A program made the position numbers and the translations under genes. Of a stretch of DNA of 64,000 nucleotides, positions 22,129 to 33,155 are shown in pieces. Source of the DNA: Ricinus communis (lineage: Eukaryota > Streptophyta > Magnoliopsida > Malpighiales > Euphorbiaceae); contig NC_063263.1 in assembly GCF_019578655.1 (NCBI RefSeq), positions 25,667,001 through 25,731,000 of the forward strand, in the 5' to 3' direction. Numbering within the stretch: the first letter of the stretch is position 1; the number at the start of each line of letters is the position of its first letter. The notes under the pieces were generated by a model. The model was not told where the DNA came from, searched no databases, and worked only from the letters and a program-made list of their open reading frames with translations.

Positions 22129-22704
22129 TTGTTTTGTATAAGCATTAGCACAATAGCTAAGCCTAAGGAAATGATCAAAACGGTAACTGACAAGACCATT
22201 GGGATTACTTTCTTAGATGAAGACCTACCACTTGAAGGAAGGGGCCACAACAAGCTTCTCTACATAGCAGTAAAGGTTAAAGGGAAGAGCACTCCATGTG
22301 TGGTGGTGGATGATGGGTCAACCATCAACGTGTGTCTTTCTCGCATAATCCCTAAGCTAGGAATGATTGCAAAAGACCTGAAACCATTAGATATGGTTAT
22401 AAGAACCTATGATGAGACGAAGAGAGATGTGGAAGGAACGTTTTCACCACTGGTAAAGATGGATCCTATTGAATCTTGGATGGAGTTCATTATCTTGGAC
22501 ATCCTAATAACTTCTGCACTGTTATTGGGAAGGCCATGGTTCCATGCTCTAGGAGTTCCTTCCATTGTGCATCAGAAGGTAAAGTTCCCTCATGAGGGCA
22601 AAATTGTCACTATCAACGCCAAAGGTGGTAAGGTTGTTTTGGCCATGCAAGAAGCTGTCAAGGAGTTGCAAGCCCAACTGCATTCCAAGTTATTGCTCTC
22701 TTGA
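22129..22704 (+). pseudogene. Tat-type protease domain, frame open
   Basis: A 191-codon frame of a Ty3 aspartic protease. LPLEGRGHNKLLYIAVKV leads to VVVDDGSTINVCLSRIIPKLG, with the D-D-G-S active site (family norm V-D-N/D-G-S-S). A substrate-flap segment IRTYDETKRDVEGTF follows, then LLLGRPWFHALGVPSIVHQK. All these are standard landmarks of Tat elements. The first Met may be an accident of truncation, because in the polyprotein the protease has no own start. The neighbouring gag and reverse transcriptase are broken, so it is listed as a relic despite being open. Confidence 0.75.
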
Positions 22705-23958
22705 GTACTGCATGGATCTTAAAGTAGCCAGCATGTTCAAGAATATGAACTTCATGCTTGGAATGGGGCTGGTAAAGAATTAGCAAGGTATCGCGGAGCC
22801 ACTGGACTTTAAAGGTTAAAAGACTCGGGATGAATTAGGTTATTCCGAAGAGGAAGACGATGGCAAACCAAAGAGTAAGATTCCAAAATACATATTTGTC
22901 CAGGAGTACCAGTCCTACTCTAAGGAGCCTCAACCTATCATTGTAGCTAGGACTGAGGTGCCAAGATTCAAGATCTTCAAGAACTTGATCATTGAGCTGA
23001 GTATTGAGGAAGTTTGAGAGAAGGTCAACACCAAGGTAGAGGAGCTAAAACTGGAAGAGTTTATCGTCCTACCAAAGAAAATGTGTTATCCATATCTCTA
23101 CGTATGATTCGTTGAAACATAAACTTTTCTCTATTCCTTTCGTTTTAGGAAGAAGGCAAAATCAGTTGAATAGATATCTTCATTTTTTATTCATCGTTTT
23201 GGTTAAGAAACTAAATTGAATAGCTGATATTTATGATAAGATCAATGATATGAGCAATTTTGCTTACTTGTGCGATGTTCTTCCTGATGGTAGTGTGCAT
23301 TTTGTAAATCATGACATGTGCATGTTTGACATCAATTCCATACAGATTGATTCAATTAATTTATGCACAGATACAAATCCATGTAAAGTCTTGATAGCTC
23401 ATGATATAACTCCTAATGAAATGAGAGAATTCAAAAGAATAATAGAAAAAAGAAAGATGGTATTTTCTTGGTCATGTGAAGACATGCAAAGTCTAGAAAA
23501 AAAATAGCAGAGCACCATATTCTGACTCATTCGCACATCAAGCTGGTTAAACAAAAGATGAGAAGATTAAGATTGGAATGGGCAGAGAAAATACGAGAAG
23601 CGGTCGCTAAGCAAGTTAAGGCCAATGTTCTTGGCATGGTTGACTACCCCGAATGGTTGACGAACATTGTCCTAGTCCCGAAGAAGGATGGTAAGGTCCA
23701 GATATCGATGGATTACCAAGACTTGAACAAGGCATGTCCTAAGGATGACTTTCCTCTTCCTTACATAGATGTAATAGTCGACAGTGTCACCTCGAATGCA
23801 ATATACTCCTTTAAAGATGGGTTCTCTGGGTACTATAGATCATGAAGGTAGTAATGGACAAGCTGAAGACATCGTTTATCACCGAATGCGGAACATACTA
23901 CTACAAGGTTATGCCTTTTGGACTAAAGAATGCAGAAACAACTTATGAGAGAATAGCT
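22705..23958 (+). pseudogene. Tat-type reverse transcriptase, first part
   Basis: The linker after protease is followed by AHDITPNEMREFKRIIEKRKMVFSW (about 23400). The reverse transcriptase fingers and palm follow: WAEKIREAVAKQVKANVLG, VDYPEWLTNIVLVPKKDGKV, MDYQDLNKACPKDDFPLPYID and SFKDGFSGY (23558-23845). Next comes CGTYYYKVMPFGLKNAETTYERIA (about 23890-23957), up to the solo LTR that interrupts it. Stops and a frameshift near 23845 inactivate it. Confidence 0.8.
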
Positions 23959-25212
23959 TGATAAGTGCTAGTAGCACTTACTTTTGAAACTTGTTTTACC
24001 TCGATTTTCCTTTAAATTGAGTTTAATTTATTTGTCAGACTTTGGTTTTAGTTTCTTTTTTAGGTATTTGGCAAGCCTGCTTGAGGAGAGGAAGTTTTAG
24101 TTCAAAGTGCAACAAAAATAGCCAAGGAGTACCTATCATCAAGGACAAGAGTGTCACATGGGTATGACATGGGAAGGGGACACACCCATGTGGTCTTTCC
24201 GTATGGATAGATAATACCTTTAAGAATGTTTTTTAGTTAAGGACACCACATAGCCATGTGGTACCCATATGGCACTTGTGTGGTTGATGAAAAACACACT
24301 GTTTAAGCAAAACTTTAGTGCTATTTAAGGGTTTTGTCATATTTTTACTTCTAGAGAGAGAAACACTTAGAAACTTCATATTTCTTTCATTTTTAGGGCT
24401 CTGATTGATATTTCTCAAGTAAGAACATCATTTCCTTCATTTCTTTTGAAGATTGAAGATTTTCATTCCTAGTCTTCCATGACTAGTTTGAGACCTTCCT
24501 TCTTTCTTTATTACAATGTCTAGAAACTAATCTTCTTACTATTTGGGTTTTGATGAACCCTAATTTGTTTTATATGGATTGACTCAAAGTTAATGCAGTT
24601 AATCTTTTTCATGAGTTGTGTTATCCCTTTGATTACTTAATTATCTATTTCAATTGATAAGTCAATGTATTGATTGGGATTTGTTTTCATAAACTGATTA
24701 GAGATAACTTTTTATGAATTAATCACAACTTAGGGATTGAGAATTGATTGGGATACTAGAAATATATCTACAAGATCCTTTGGTTTAATAGTTTCTTAAT
24801 CTTAATGTATGACCTAAGTGAGTGAGTTTGAGAAGAGATTCCTCTCCTTCCTCTTAGGAAATAGGAGTTTAATCACTTGAGAAAGATTTAAACCTAATTT
24901 TGTGGAATGCCAACTTGACTCTCTGTTTGAATTAATTGCTGTTTATTTCATCAAATACTTAACTTATTAGGGGGATCCATTATTCAAATATGCTTTATTC
25001 TTAATAAGTTCACAAATTGTTTTAATCTTTATTTTTAAAATTGTTTTACTTTTAAATAATATTACACCCAAACAACATTTCCATTGCTAAACATTAGTGT
25101 ATGATTGAAGGTAGTACTCACAATTAGGTCCCTAGTAAAATGATACTCTTATTCATTATTATATTACTTGATACGATCGATGCACTTTACAGTGTGCGGA
25201 TAACACGCATCA
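23959..25212 (+). mobile_element. Solo LTR in the Tat reverse transcriptase
   Basis: 1254 bp from TGATAAGTGCTAG to ACACGCATCA. It is flanked by TAGCT (23954-23958) and TAGCC (25213-25217), a five-base duplication with one change. Removing it rejoins the reverse transcriptase frame at ERIA-TTLFHDMMHKEVELYIDN. It belongs to the same family as the LTR at 9177-10469: same start, same CGATCGATGCACTTT block near the end. No internal region is present, as expected after LTR-LTR recombination. Confidence 0.85.
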
Positions 25213-25633
25213 TAGCCACTACCTTATTTCATGACATGATGCACAAGGAGGTGGAGTTGTATATAGATAACATGATGGTAAAGCTTGAAACAAAGAAACG
25301 GCACTTCCAAGCTCTTGATAAGTTTTTAGGATGAGTGGAAAGGTATAACCTGAGACTCAACCTGAAGAAGAGTGCATTCAGAGTTACATCAAGGAAACTT
25401 TTTAGGGCACATAGTAAGTCAGTGAGGTATAGAGATCAACCTGGATAAGGCAAGGTTATTCAAGAGATGCTAGCACCGAAGATGGAGAAAAAAGTCCAAG
25501 TTTTTCTAGGACACTTGCAATACATTAGCAGATTCGTTTCCTAGCTCACAATGGTTTGTGATCCTATCTTCAAGCTTTTGAGGAAACATTGACCCGTTGT
25601 GTGGGATGAACATTATCAGAAGGCCTTTGAAGG
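25213..25633 (+). pseudogene. Tat-type reverse transcriptase, last part
   Basis: TLFHDMMHKEVELYIDNMMVK carries Y-I-D-N in place of the catalytic Y-V-D-D, so even this core residue is changed. After frame breaks come NLKKSAFRVTSRK and VQVFLGHLQYISRF, then CDPIFKLLRKH (about 25560), the thumb and connection region. It is cut at 25633 by a second solo LTR. Confidence 0.8.
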
Positions 25634-27481
25634 TGATGTATCCATAATTACACTATATTTTAGTAGTATTTTAATTAGTATTTGTGTTTCATTTAGTCCA
25701 ATTAGTTCTACATTTAGTTAATTTTATGATATATTTGTTATATTTCACATATCCCCTTGACTTTATATCTTGAGGGACGTTTTTAGTGTTTTTATGAAGT
25801 TTCTAAGCTTATAAATGAAGAAAAATGAAGTTCGGAAATTTAGGAGATAAAAAAAGGCAATATCGGGCAAGTTTAGGCTGAATGGGTTGGGACAAGGGTG
25901 CTCCAGTTGGGATAGAAACATTATGTCTCGTATGGAGGCTATTGAGCCCGAGCCGGGACATGTGTCCTTGAAGAGGTAGATTCAGCAGTTTTGACACCCA
26001 TTCGGTAAAACAGGCATAACGTCCTTGCTTTAAGTCCAAATGAGGTGATTCAAGTGGATTTGGAAATTTCAGACATAGAGCTACAATTACATATCTCTGG
26101 AGCATTTCCTAATTCGGACTCTAGCTATGCCTAAATTGGATTGGAAGTTACTGCTGAACAATTGCGATCCTCTATGAACGTCTTTTAGTAGAATGGCTGT
26201 AGATTCTTCGTTTCTTATAGAAAATGGGTGATTCAAAAGGTTATGTCTTCTACATTCAAAGGGGTATAACTCTCTTGAGGGAGTTTTCTACAGAAGATGC
26301 AAGTTTCAAGACGTTATGACCCTTGGAAGTAACTACCAATGCTGGAAACTACATTTTAGAATGGTTGTGACTCTTTATAAGGAGGCATGATGCGTAATCC
26401 GAATTTCTATCTATAAATAGGCCTTGTAACTTCATTTGTAGGCGATCTATATATAGGATAGATCATAGATATTATCTTAAATATATCATATTTAATCAAA
26501 TACTTATTTTAGTTTATCTTCAAGATTGTCAAGTCTAAGGAGAAGAATAAGAATTCTTCAAGTACTTCCTAAGGAGCCATGAAGGACTATTTAATTCATC
26601 TTTCTATCTTCTTTACTCATTCTTTACTTCTAGGATTGCTTGAATGTTTTCTTGTTCCATCCGTGTGCTTAATCCATATGATTAGTGACTTGCTTTCTTT
26701 GCATTTAGTTTTTACATGTTCATTGGTTTATTCACTGATTGCATGTATAGTTTGAATAGCATTTTCATAATTTGATTTCTCTTATGTGCTTAAATAGATT
26801 GGCATAAGTATGACATATTGTTGAAATCTTAGACAACATCTTTATTCGTAATTTTACTATACTTAGATATGATATATTACGAAAGGTCTATATATGATTT
26901 ATTCGCAATTCCACTATGGTTATGTTTTATCGCCTATCTAAATAACAACTTACGACGGGAGTATGATTTTATAGTGGAAAAGTAAGGGATTTTACTTTCG
27001 TTAAAAGGGAATTCTCATTTATGGGAATGACTCTACTTCTTAAGGGGATTTCTATAGAGTTAGGCACAAATCTTCATGATTTCTTGGCACATGTATAAAT
27101 GCGAGAGCCATTATATTATCAACTAAGAAATACCGTAGAATGCCATAGAAATATGCTTCTATCTACCTTAGGTCGACTTTCCCAATTAATGAATTTGTAA
27201 CATTTCATCTTTGTAGTCATAATATGATCATAACATGTATTTCTATTTGTAGCATTTTATTTGATTGTAGTATTTTATTTACTTGTTTTATTAGTTTAGT
27301 TTTATTTATCTTAATCTAATCATTCCATAATCTTTAATTTTACTCACATTTGCTTAATCATCTTAGTACATTTAGGAATTAGTAAGGCTATAATTCACTC
27401 TGAATTCCCTAGAGTTCGACACCCTACTTCCCTATACTTAGTCAAGTAGGACTAGGATAGAATTCACTTCTACCCACATCA
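25634..27481 (+). mobile_element. Solo LTR in the Tat element (different family)
   Basis: 1848 bp from TGATGTATCC to CTACCCACATCA, flanked by GAAGG (25629-25633) and AAAGG (27482-27486), one mismatch. A TATA-like TATAAATA stands at 26412-26419 before GGCCTTGTAAC. Pol-derived reading frame stops at its left edge (YQKAFEG) and resumes after it (KSLILYLA). It has no coding sequence. Confidence 0.75.
26412..26419 (+). promoter_or_regulatory. TATA-like box in the solo LTR
   Basis: TATAAATA lies within CTATCTATAAATAGGCC, about 780 bases into the LTR. This is a plausible U3 promoter position in an 1848-bp LTR. Confidence 0.45.
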
Positions 27482-27932
27482 AAAGGATGGCAAATCATTG
27501 ATTCTATACTTAGCCTAGGAAGAGGAAGCTATAGGGGCAATGGCAGCTCCGTGCGAACCCAATGACGTGAAGCATGCGGTCTATTATCTCAGTATGAAGT
27601 TGCTACCTTATGAGTCAAAGTACAACCTCGTAAAAAAGATGTGTTTAGCTATGATATGGGTTACAAGGAAGCTGAGACACTATTCTTAGTCTTATAGGGT
27701 GTAGGCAATCTCAAAAATAGATCCATTGAAGTATCTTTTTGAAGCTCCATTTCTTACAAAAAAATTGGCTAGGTGGTTAGTGCTCTTGATAGAGTTCGAC
27801 ATCGAGTACGTTACCGAGAAAGTATTTAAGGGTAGGGCTGTAGTAGAATTTTTAGCTCAAAATGCGATCGAAGGTGATGACCCTTGGGATTTGGAGTTTC
27901 TTGATGAAAACCTAGGGGCAATCGAGATCTAA
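27482..27932 (+). pseudogene. First RNase H of the Tat element
   Basis: Starting with SLILYLA, the plus strand gives AVYYLSMKLLPYESKYNLVKK (family norm IYYLSKKF...YSxLEK). Then come LAMIWVTRKLRHY and the frame 27726-27932 with PLKYLFEAPFLTKKLARWLVLLIEFDIEYV. This is the RNase H of the reverse transcriptase unit, extending to its connection with the next domain. Several stops break it. Confidence 0.75.
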
Positions 27933-28325
27933 GAATGGAAGATGTACTTCGATGGATCTATAAATGCAAAAGGTGCAAGGTTATGAGTAGTTCTGATCAT
28001 GTTAGAAGGAGAGATATTGCCCATGACAAGAGATTGGACTTTAGAGTGACCAATAACATGGCAGAGTATGAAGCATGTTTATTTGGATTAGAAGCGGCCA
28101 TGCTAGCGGGAGCGAAGCAATTGATTGGTCTATGTGAACTCCATACTAGTAATCCGATAAGCCATTGAGGAATGGGAAGTAAAAGAGCAGAGGTTGAAAC
28201 CGTATGTTAACTATCTCATAACTTTAGTATGTAATTTCTCCAACTGTTCATTTGTACACTTACCTCGAAATGAGAATTAGATGGTAGATGCATTGGCTAC
28301 CCTATCGTCTATATGGGTTAACCCC
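27933..28325 (+). pseudogene. Second (additional) RNase H of the Tat element
   Basis: WKMYFDGSINAKGARL (about 27935) starts a second RNase H fold. TNNMAEYEACLFGLEAAMLAGAKQL follows (about 28040), then a segment with AIEEWEVKEQRLKPYVNYL and HLPRNEN-MVDALATL near 28260-28310. The catalytic aspartate and glutamate positions (FDGS, MAEYEA) are visible. A duplicated RNase H of this kind is known from the Tat lineage. The frame is broken at several points. Confidence 0.75.
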
Positions 28326-29265
28326 TTGCAGCTTTTGATGAAGCCTTTGGTGGTTATGAAATTAGGTGTGCCTCGTTATCAAGAGGATCGGGTATTGCAA
28401 GTTCAGATGGGACTAGAAGAGAAGCCTTGGTTTTATAATCTGATAGTTTTGTAGAAAACATGAAATATCTAGAGGAAGTGACTGCCAGGGAAAGATACGC
28501 ACTGCAGATTCAAGCTAAGAATTACATCACCCATGAGGGAGTCTTATATAAAAGAATGGTTCAGGTATACAGCTTTGATGTGTGACTAAAATAGAAGCTT
28601 AAGTAATAATGGAAGAAATGCACAAAGGAGTATGTGGGTCTCATATGAATGATATAGTGTTAATGAGGAAGATCATGTGTCAATGATATTTTTGGTTAAT
28701 AATGGAAAAGGATTGCATAACATTAGTGAGAAAGTTCCATCAGTGCCAACTGTATAGTGACCTGAGTCACATACCTCCGACTGAGTTGCATAACTTAATG
28801 TCTCCTTGGCCATTTGCAGCTTGGGGGATCGACATTATTGGAGAAATAAAACCTCCCTCGAATGGTCACAGGTTCATAGTCATAGCATTTGACTACTTCT
28901 CTAAGTGGGTTGAAGCCAAGTTGTTCACTATATGGGGGCAAGGCAAATGGCTAGATTTATAAAAAGGAACTTGATCTGCAGACACGGTGTCCCACATGTT
29001 GTAACGGATAATGGGGTGCAATTCATGGGTGAGACAGTAGACTTGGTAGCAAAATACAAGACCGAGCATCACAAGTCTTCTCCATATAAACCTTAGGTGA
29101 ATAGAGCAATAGAAGCAACCAATAAGAACCTTAAGAAAATACTCTCGCAGATGGTGTGGAATCATAAGGATTGGTCATTTCAATTACCCTTTGCACTTTG
29201 GTGATATCAAATAACTGAGCGAACGTCAATTAAGCAAACACCATACTCTATGGTTTACAAGACTA
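28326..29265 (+). pseudogene. Integrase of the Tat element, broken
   Basis: The HHCC-type segment is degenerate around 28500-28760 (MEKDCITLVRKFHQCQLYSDL). The core begins with LMSPWPFAAWGIDIIGEIKPPSNGHRFIVIAFDYFSKWVEAK, giving the first aspartate. It continues ICRHGVPHVVTDNGVQF for the second, and SSPYKP-VNRAIEATNKNLKKIL for the glutamate region. It ends at about TPYSMVYKTK, where a foreign stretch begins. The reading frame shifts at least twice. Confidence 0.8.
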
Positions 29266-29269
29266 AAGA

Positions 29270-29800
29270 AAGAAGAAAGAAAAAAAATCGAGTTTCTGGA
29301 AATGTTTGAAGGGGATCTATGGCTCAGGGGAAGGATTTATATTACTCTATTTATTTGAGAAAAGGCCCTTGCCTAGCTAGTCAAAGGACCTGTTGTTTTA
29401 CGCTTTCTAGCTAAAAAGAATGCTCTTAACAATGAAGCATGCGATGATTCCAATTAAAAGATGAAATAAATAGGCAATCTCGACAGTCCTTGAACTCAAA
29501 CTTTTAGAAGAAGTTTCAATTTCCCGGGAATTCTAGTCATTTCTCTTTCATATTGAACCGATGCCTGCTACTTCATTTGGGAGAAAAACCATTCTTGTGA
29601 ATAAACACAACCCCTACACACACCTAAGAACACCCCTTTCTAGCATTCGCTCTCGGCCATTCTTTGTTGTTGGCTTTCATAGTAAAAAAAACACCTTAAT
29701 TGAATAAACCACCTAACGAATAGAGGGAGACTTAAGTTCCTATTTCAAAAATAAAAAATTTTAGGGTAAGGAAAATTACATCTAAGCAATTGAGATCTGA
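29270..29800. other. Foreign insertion in the integrase gene, possibly organellar
   Basis: The integrase frame stops near 29265 and resumes near 29805 (LKILEMELKSLRVV). The bases between have no relation to Tat integrase. They look less AT-biased, with CCCGGGAATTC, CTCTCGGCC and GGCCCTTGCCTAGC, in the manner of plant mitochondrial DNA. I cannot name a gene in it. It may be a nuclear copy of organellar DNA or a small transposon. Confidence 0.4.
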
Positions 29801-30192
29801 ATATGCACCTCTTAAGATCCTTGAGATGGAATTAAAGTCTTTGAGAGTTGTATTAAAGGCTGAAATATCAAAGTATCAATGGGTCGAACAAAGATACCAA
29901 CAGTTGGCTCTAGTTGATAAGCAAAGGATGAAAGCCCTATACCATATGCAGTTGTATCAGAAAAGGATAGCTAAGGCATTCAATAAAAAACTGAAGCTAG
30001 GAAAGAGCTACTATTCTAGTATTGAAGCACACAAAAACTATTGCATTTGACCCCAGAGGGAAGTTCAGACCTAATTGGGAAGGCCCGTACTTGGTAAAGA
30101 AGATCATGCCTAAGGGTGCTGCTAAGATCTCAAACTTGGAGAGGAACGAGTTCACTAAACCAGTCAACTTGGATCGTCTCAAGAAATACTAA
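29801..30192 (+). pseudogene. C-terminal end of the Tat polyprotein
   Basis: ELKSLRVVLKAEISKYQWVEQRYQQLALVDKQRMKALYHMQLYQKRIAKAFNKK is read here in parts. After a frame change comes DPRGKFRPNWEGPYLVKKIM, then NLERNEFTKPVNLDRLKKY and a stop at about 30190. This is the integrase C-terminal region that ends pol in Tat elements. Confidence 0.8.
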
Positions 30193-33150
30193 ATATAAAA
30201 ATAAGTAATGAATAAAAAAAATAGCTTGTTGATTGGAAACACTAAAAAGGCTGGTCAAACAAAAATTAGGGCAGCAAGAGAAAAAATAATTAGCTAGAAA
30301 ATCTGAAAAGACTGGTTGATGACAAGTGTTGTATCATAAGAAATCAATATGTACCCATCTAGGCTTTTACTAAATGAATAAATTGTTTAGAATTGTATGT
30401 CTGTTTATGATTCTACACACTAATTGAAAGAAAACAAAGCTAAAAGTCTAAAGCAAAATAAACGAGATCTAAGAAAAAGAGAAGCATGTTTTCTATCTTC
30501 TTCTTCTTGTCATATCTGCATCCTTAGATGAAGCAACTAGTTCTTGAGTCCTCTTGAACCGTGCAAAACCAGGAGAAATAGAAAGCTGAAGCTGAACTCA
30601 AGCCTTGAAGTTGTCATCAGTGGTCAGATCGCCTTTAGAGTCGTGGTTTCGCTCCATGTTTCGGCATACTAAAGCCTCTTGATCTTATTTAAAAAATCCT
30701 GTCTAAGCGGGAAGCCTTCAAATTTAGGAGGGAACTCCAAGATCCATTTCTTTTGTCCATACTAGCACCAAAGTCTTGAAGGTATGTAAAAGGTGGATGC
30801 TTGTTGTCCAAGAAAGGGTATACAATCACCATACACCATGAGTATGACATACTTGATTCTCCATTCATGGCAAGTCTAGCAGATGAGTGTGTTCAAAATG
30901 CCTTTCATCTAGGAAATCCAGCCATCATGCCCCTATGGGATGACAACATATTGAGTTTGCATGTGCTTTGACTCATACTTATCGATATTCCTCAGATGGT
31001 CAATATCTAAAGCTTCTCGAGCAACCAAATTTGCAAAAAAGAGATAGAAAAAGAGAAAGTATAGAAAAATAGAAAAAAGAAAAGAAAAATAAGCTAGGTT
31101 GAAAATCCGAAAGGGCAGCTTAGGCAAAAATAAAGTCTGCTAAGTTGAAAATATGAAAAGGTGACTTAGGTAAAAGTTAAGATAAAAGCCCACTAAGTTA
31201 AAAACCCGAAAGGGCAGCTTAGGCAAAACAAAAATAAATAAATTTTAAAAGAAAAGAAATTTGTTTGCATATTTATAAGTGAACGAGGCTGCCACTAAAC
31301 CGTTGATGGGTTTTATACATGTCCAACCGAATGATGGTTTCAGCCAAGATGATTAGAATTGGATCTACTCCATGCTCCACCTAATCAATAATGTCAACAA
31401 TTTTGATATCTCTCCCTCCCTAAGGAGAAATCAGTAGAAATTGAGCATAAATGCAAAAGCCCAACATCTGAATCCAAGCAGTGTGCCCTTTTCCTTCTTC
31501 TCATAGCAAGAGATCAAAGAAGTAAGGGTAATGTACTCACCAATAGAAGGGGAAAGTACCTTAGATGGAGGCATGTTGAATAATTCCAACAGTTTGCTAG
31601 GAAAAGGCTCATTAAGATTTTGTAGGCAATGGGATGAGTAGAATCCATGGGGCCTCCAAGAATGGCGGAGAATTCTTCAATTATGGAGCATTAAACCTAA
31701 AGACATGGTCTCTTGGACACTAAAAGTTGATGGTAGAATGGAGAAACCCATAAGCAAGCTTGGTTTGTTACATGGCTTTAAAGGATGATAGATGGAATTT
31801 TCCAAGTTTGATCCAATGATTATCAATTAGGGCTCTAAGAAGGGTTTGTAGGCTTTGGCAATTTTTAGAACATGTTCTTTAGCTTTTGGAAGAAGAATCA
31901 CGTACGCGAAAGTGTGAGGGGTGCACATATATTTATAGCCTTAAAATCAGTGTTTTATTCGGACTCTGCGACTACAGAGTCACTGATCGACTGTCCACAC
32001 AGTCGATCGGCTGTATGATGTCACCAAGAAGATTTTTAGCTTTTTAGAGGATTTTTAGCATTTCCTTGCCCTGGTCATATGTACACCCAAAATAGACAAC
32101 ATCAAGAAGGAATAATAAGAATGCATGTGCTGGAAATGCAAAGTTTTATATATTAAAAAAATATGTTTTTTACAAGCAATGATAAAAAGGGAAAGTACAA
32201 GCGGTAACAAAGGAATAAAAAACCAGGTTCTCTCCCGAATCTCCCATCCCATCATTCGAGTCAATGTCCATCCCTTGAGTCTGCAAGGTAGATAGCTGAA
32301 GTATCAGAGTGTCGATCCAACATTGTTGAGCATTAATCCGACGTTGCTGGTCATTCACCTACCCTTCCAAGCTCTCGTGATCCCTCTGATGAAATCCTGA
32401 AAGGAAATTAGTTAATGTATCTTATACATGCATACATTTTACATTACATAACTCATTTCTTAACTATCAGTCCTCATCGAGGATGAAATACTACATCCTC
32501 GTGGCACCGACCAATTGATGAACACTCTTGAACTGGTTTATTTGAACCTGCATGGTTATTTGCATCATATGTCACTAAATTTTTAGGAAATGAGACATTA
32601 AAACACAAAAGAGAATGTTACTTACGTGCATGCAAGTGCTCAAAGTGAACTTCATAGAAAGACAATGCTCTATAGTGAGCCGGTGCTCCATCGCACTTTG
32701 GAGACTCTAGTATAAGACTATCAAATTTGGGCAGAATGTGACGCTCCATGAAACCATGTCAGATATGGCTATAGGAGGTGCCTCGGAAGCAACACCAGTG
32801 GAGGAGCCCGAAATATGGGAAGGCCTAGAACGTCGGGTGGATCACCCCATGGTCAGTTCAGCAGTAGCAGGGGCATGGTGGATGAACTACAAACAAAATG
32901 GTTAGAAAAGTGGAATATAAAAGATGAGTAATTCGAAGTATACCAGAAAAGATACATGAGGCATGATAGCATCGTCCAAAGGCACAATCCCTAGCAACCG
33001 AGGAATAAAAGAAGTGTAATCTGTCCTTCGAGATCGGATGGTGAGATTCTTAGGCTCGTCATACCCTACTAAACATTCCACTAGTTCTTCCCATATAAGG
33101 TCCGCTGCACAAAACATAGAGAGAGGTGGAGGCAAGGGAACTCGGTGTCT
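30193..33150. other. Long 3' non-coding region of the Tat element with antisense open stretches
   Basis: No plus-strand gene is present. The minus strand has open stretches that read like a decayed protein. At 32902-33135 is PPPLSMFCAADLIWEELVECLVGYDEPKNLT. At 32170-32358 is a Q-rich segment NDQQRRINAQQCWIDTL. Near 31400-31950 there are scattered hydrophobic segments. Tat elements are known to carry extra open reading frames, some antisense, in this region, but I cannot match these to one. Short tandem repeats sit at 31085-31240. Confidence 0.45.
31085..31240. repeat. Short tandem repeats with 'CCGAAAGGGCAGCTTAGGC'
   Basis: Three or more irregular units share AAGTTGAAAATCCGAAAGGG and GGCAGCTTAGGCAAAA. 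Related wording (GAAAAGACTGGTTGATG and AAGGCTGGTCAAACAAAAAT) appears at 30240-30325, and again at 39510 in the other Tat remnant. Confidence 0.6.
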
Positions 33151-33155
33151 ACTAG

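Larger units (their letters stand above)
21601..33150 (+). mobile_element. Tat-lineage Ty3 retrotransposon, decayed and interrupted
   Basis: Plus-strand pieces appear in order: end of gag, protease, reverse transcriptase, RNase H, a second RNase H, integrase, then a long non-coding 3' region with minus-strand open stretches. A second RNase H after the first and a long 3' region are known marks of the Tat lineage (Ogre/Retand group). Two solo LTRs (23959-25212, 25634-27481) split it, and a foreign stretch lies at about 29270-29800. No flanking LTR pair of its own was found in the window. The left end abuts the copia remnant. Confidence 0.75.
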
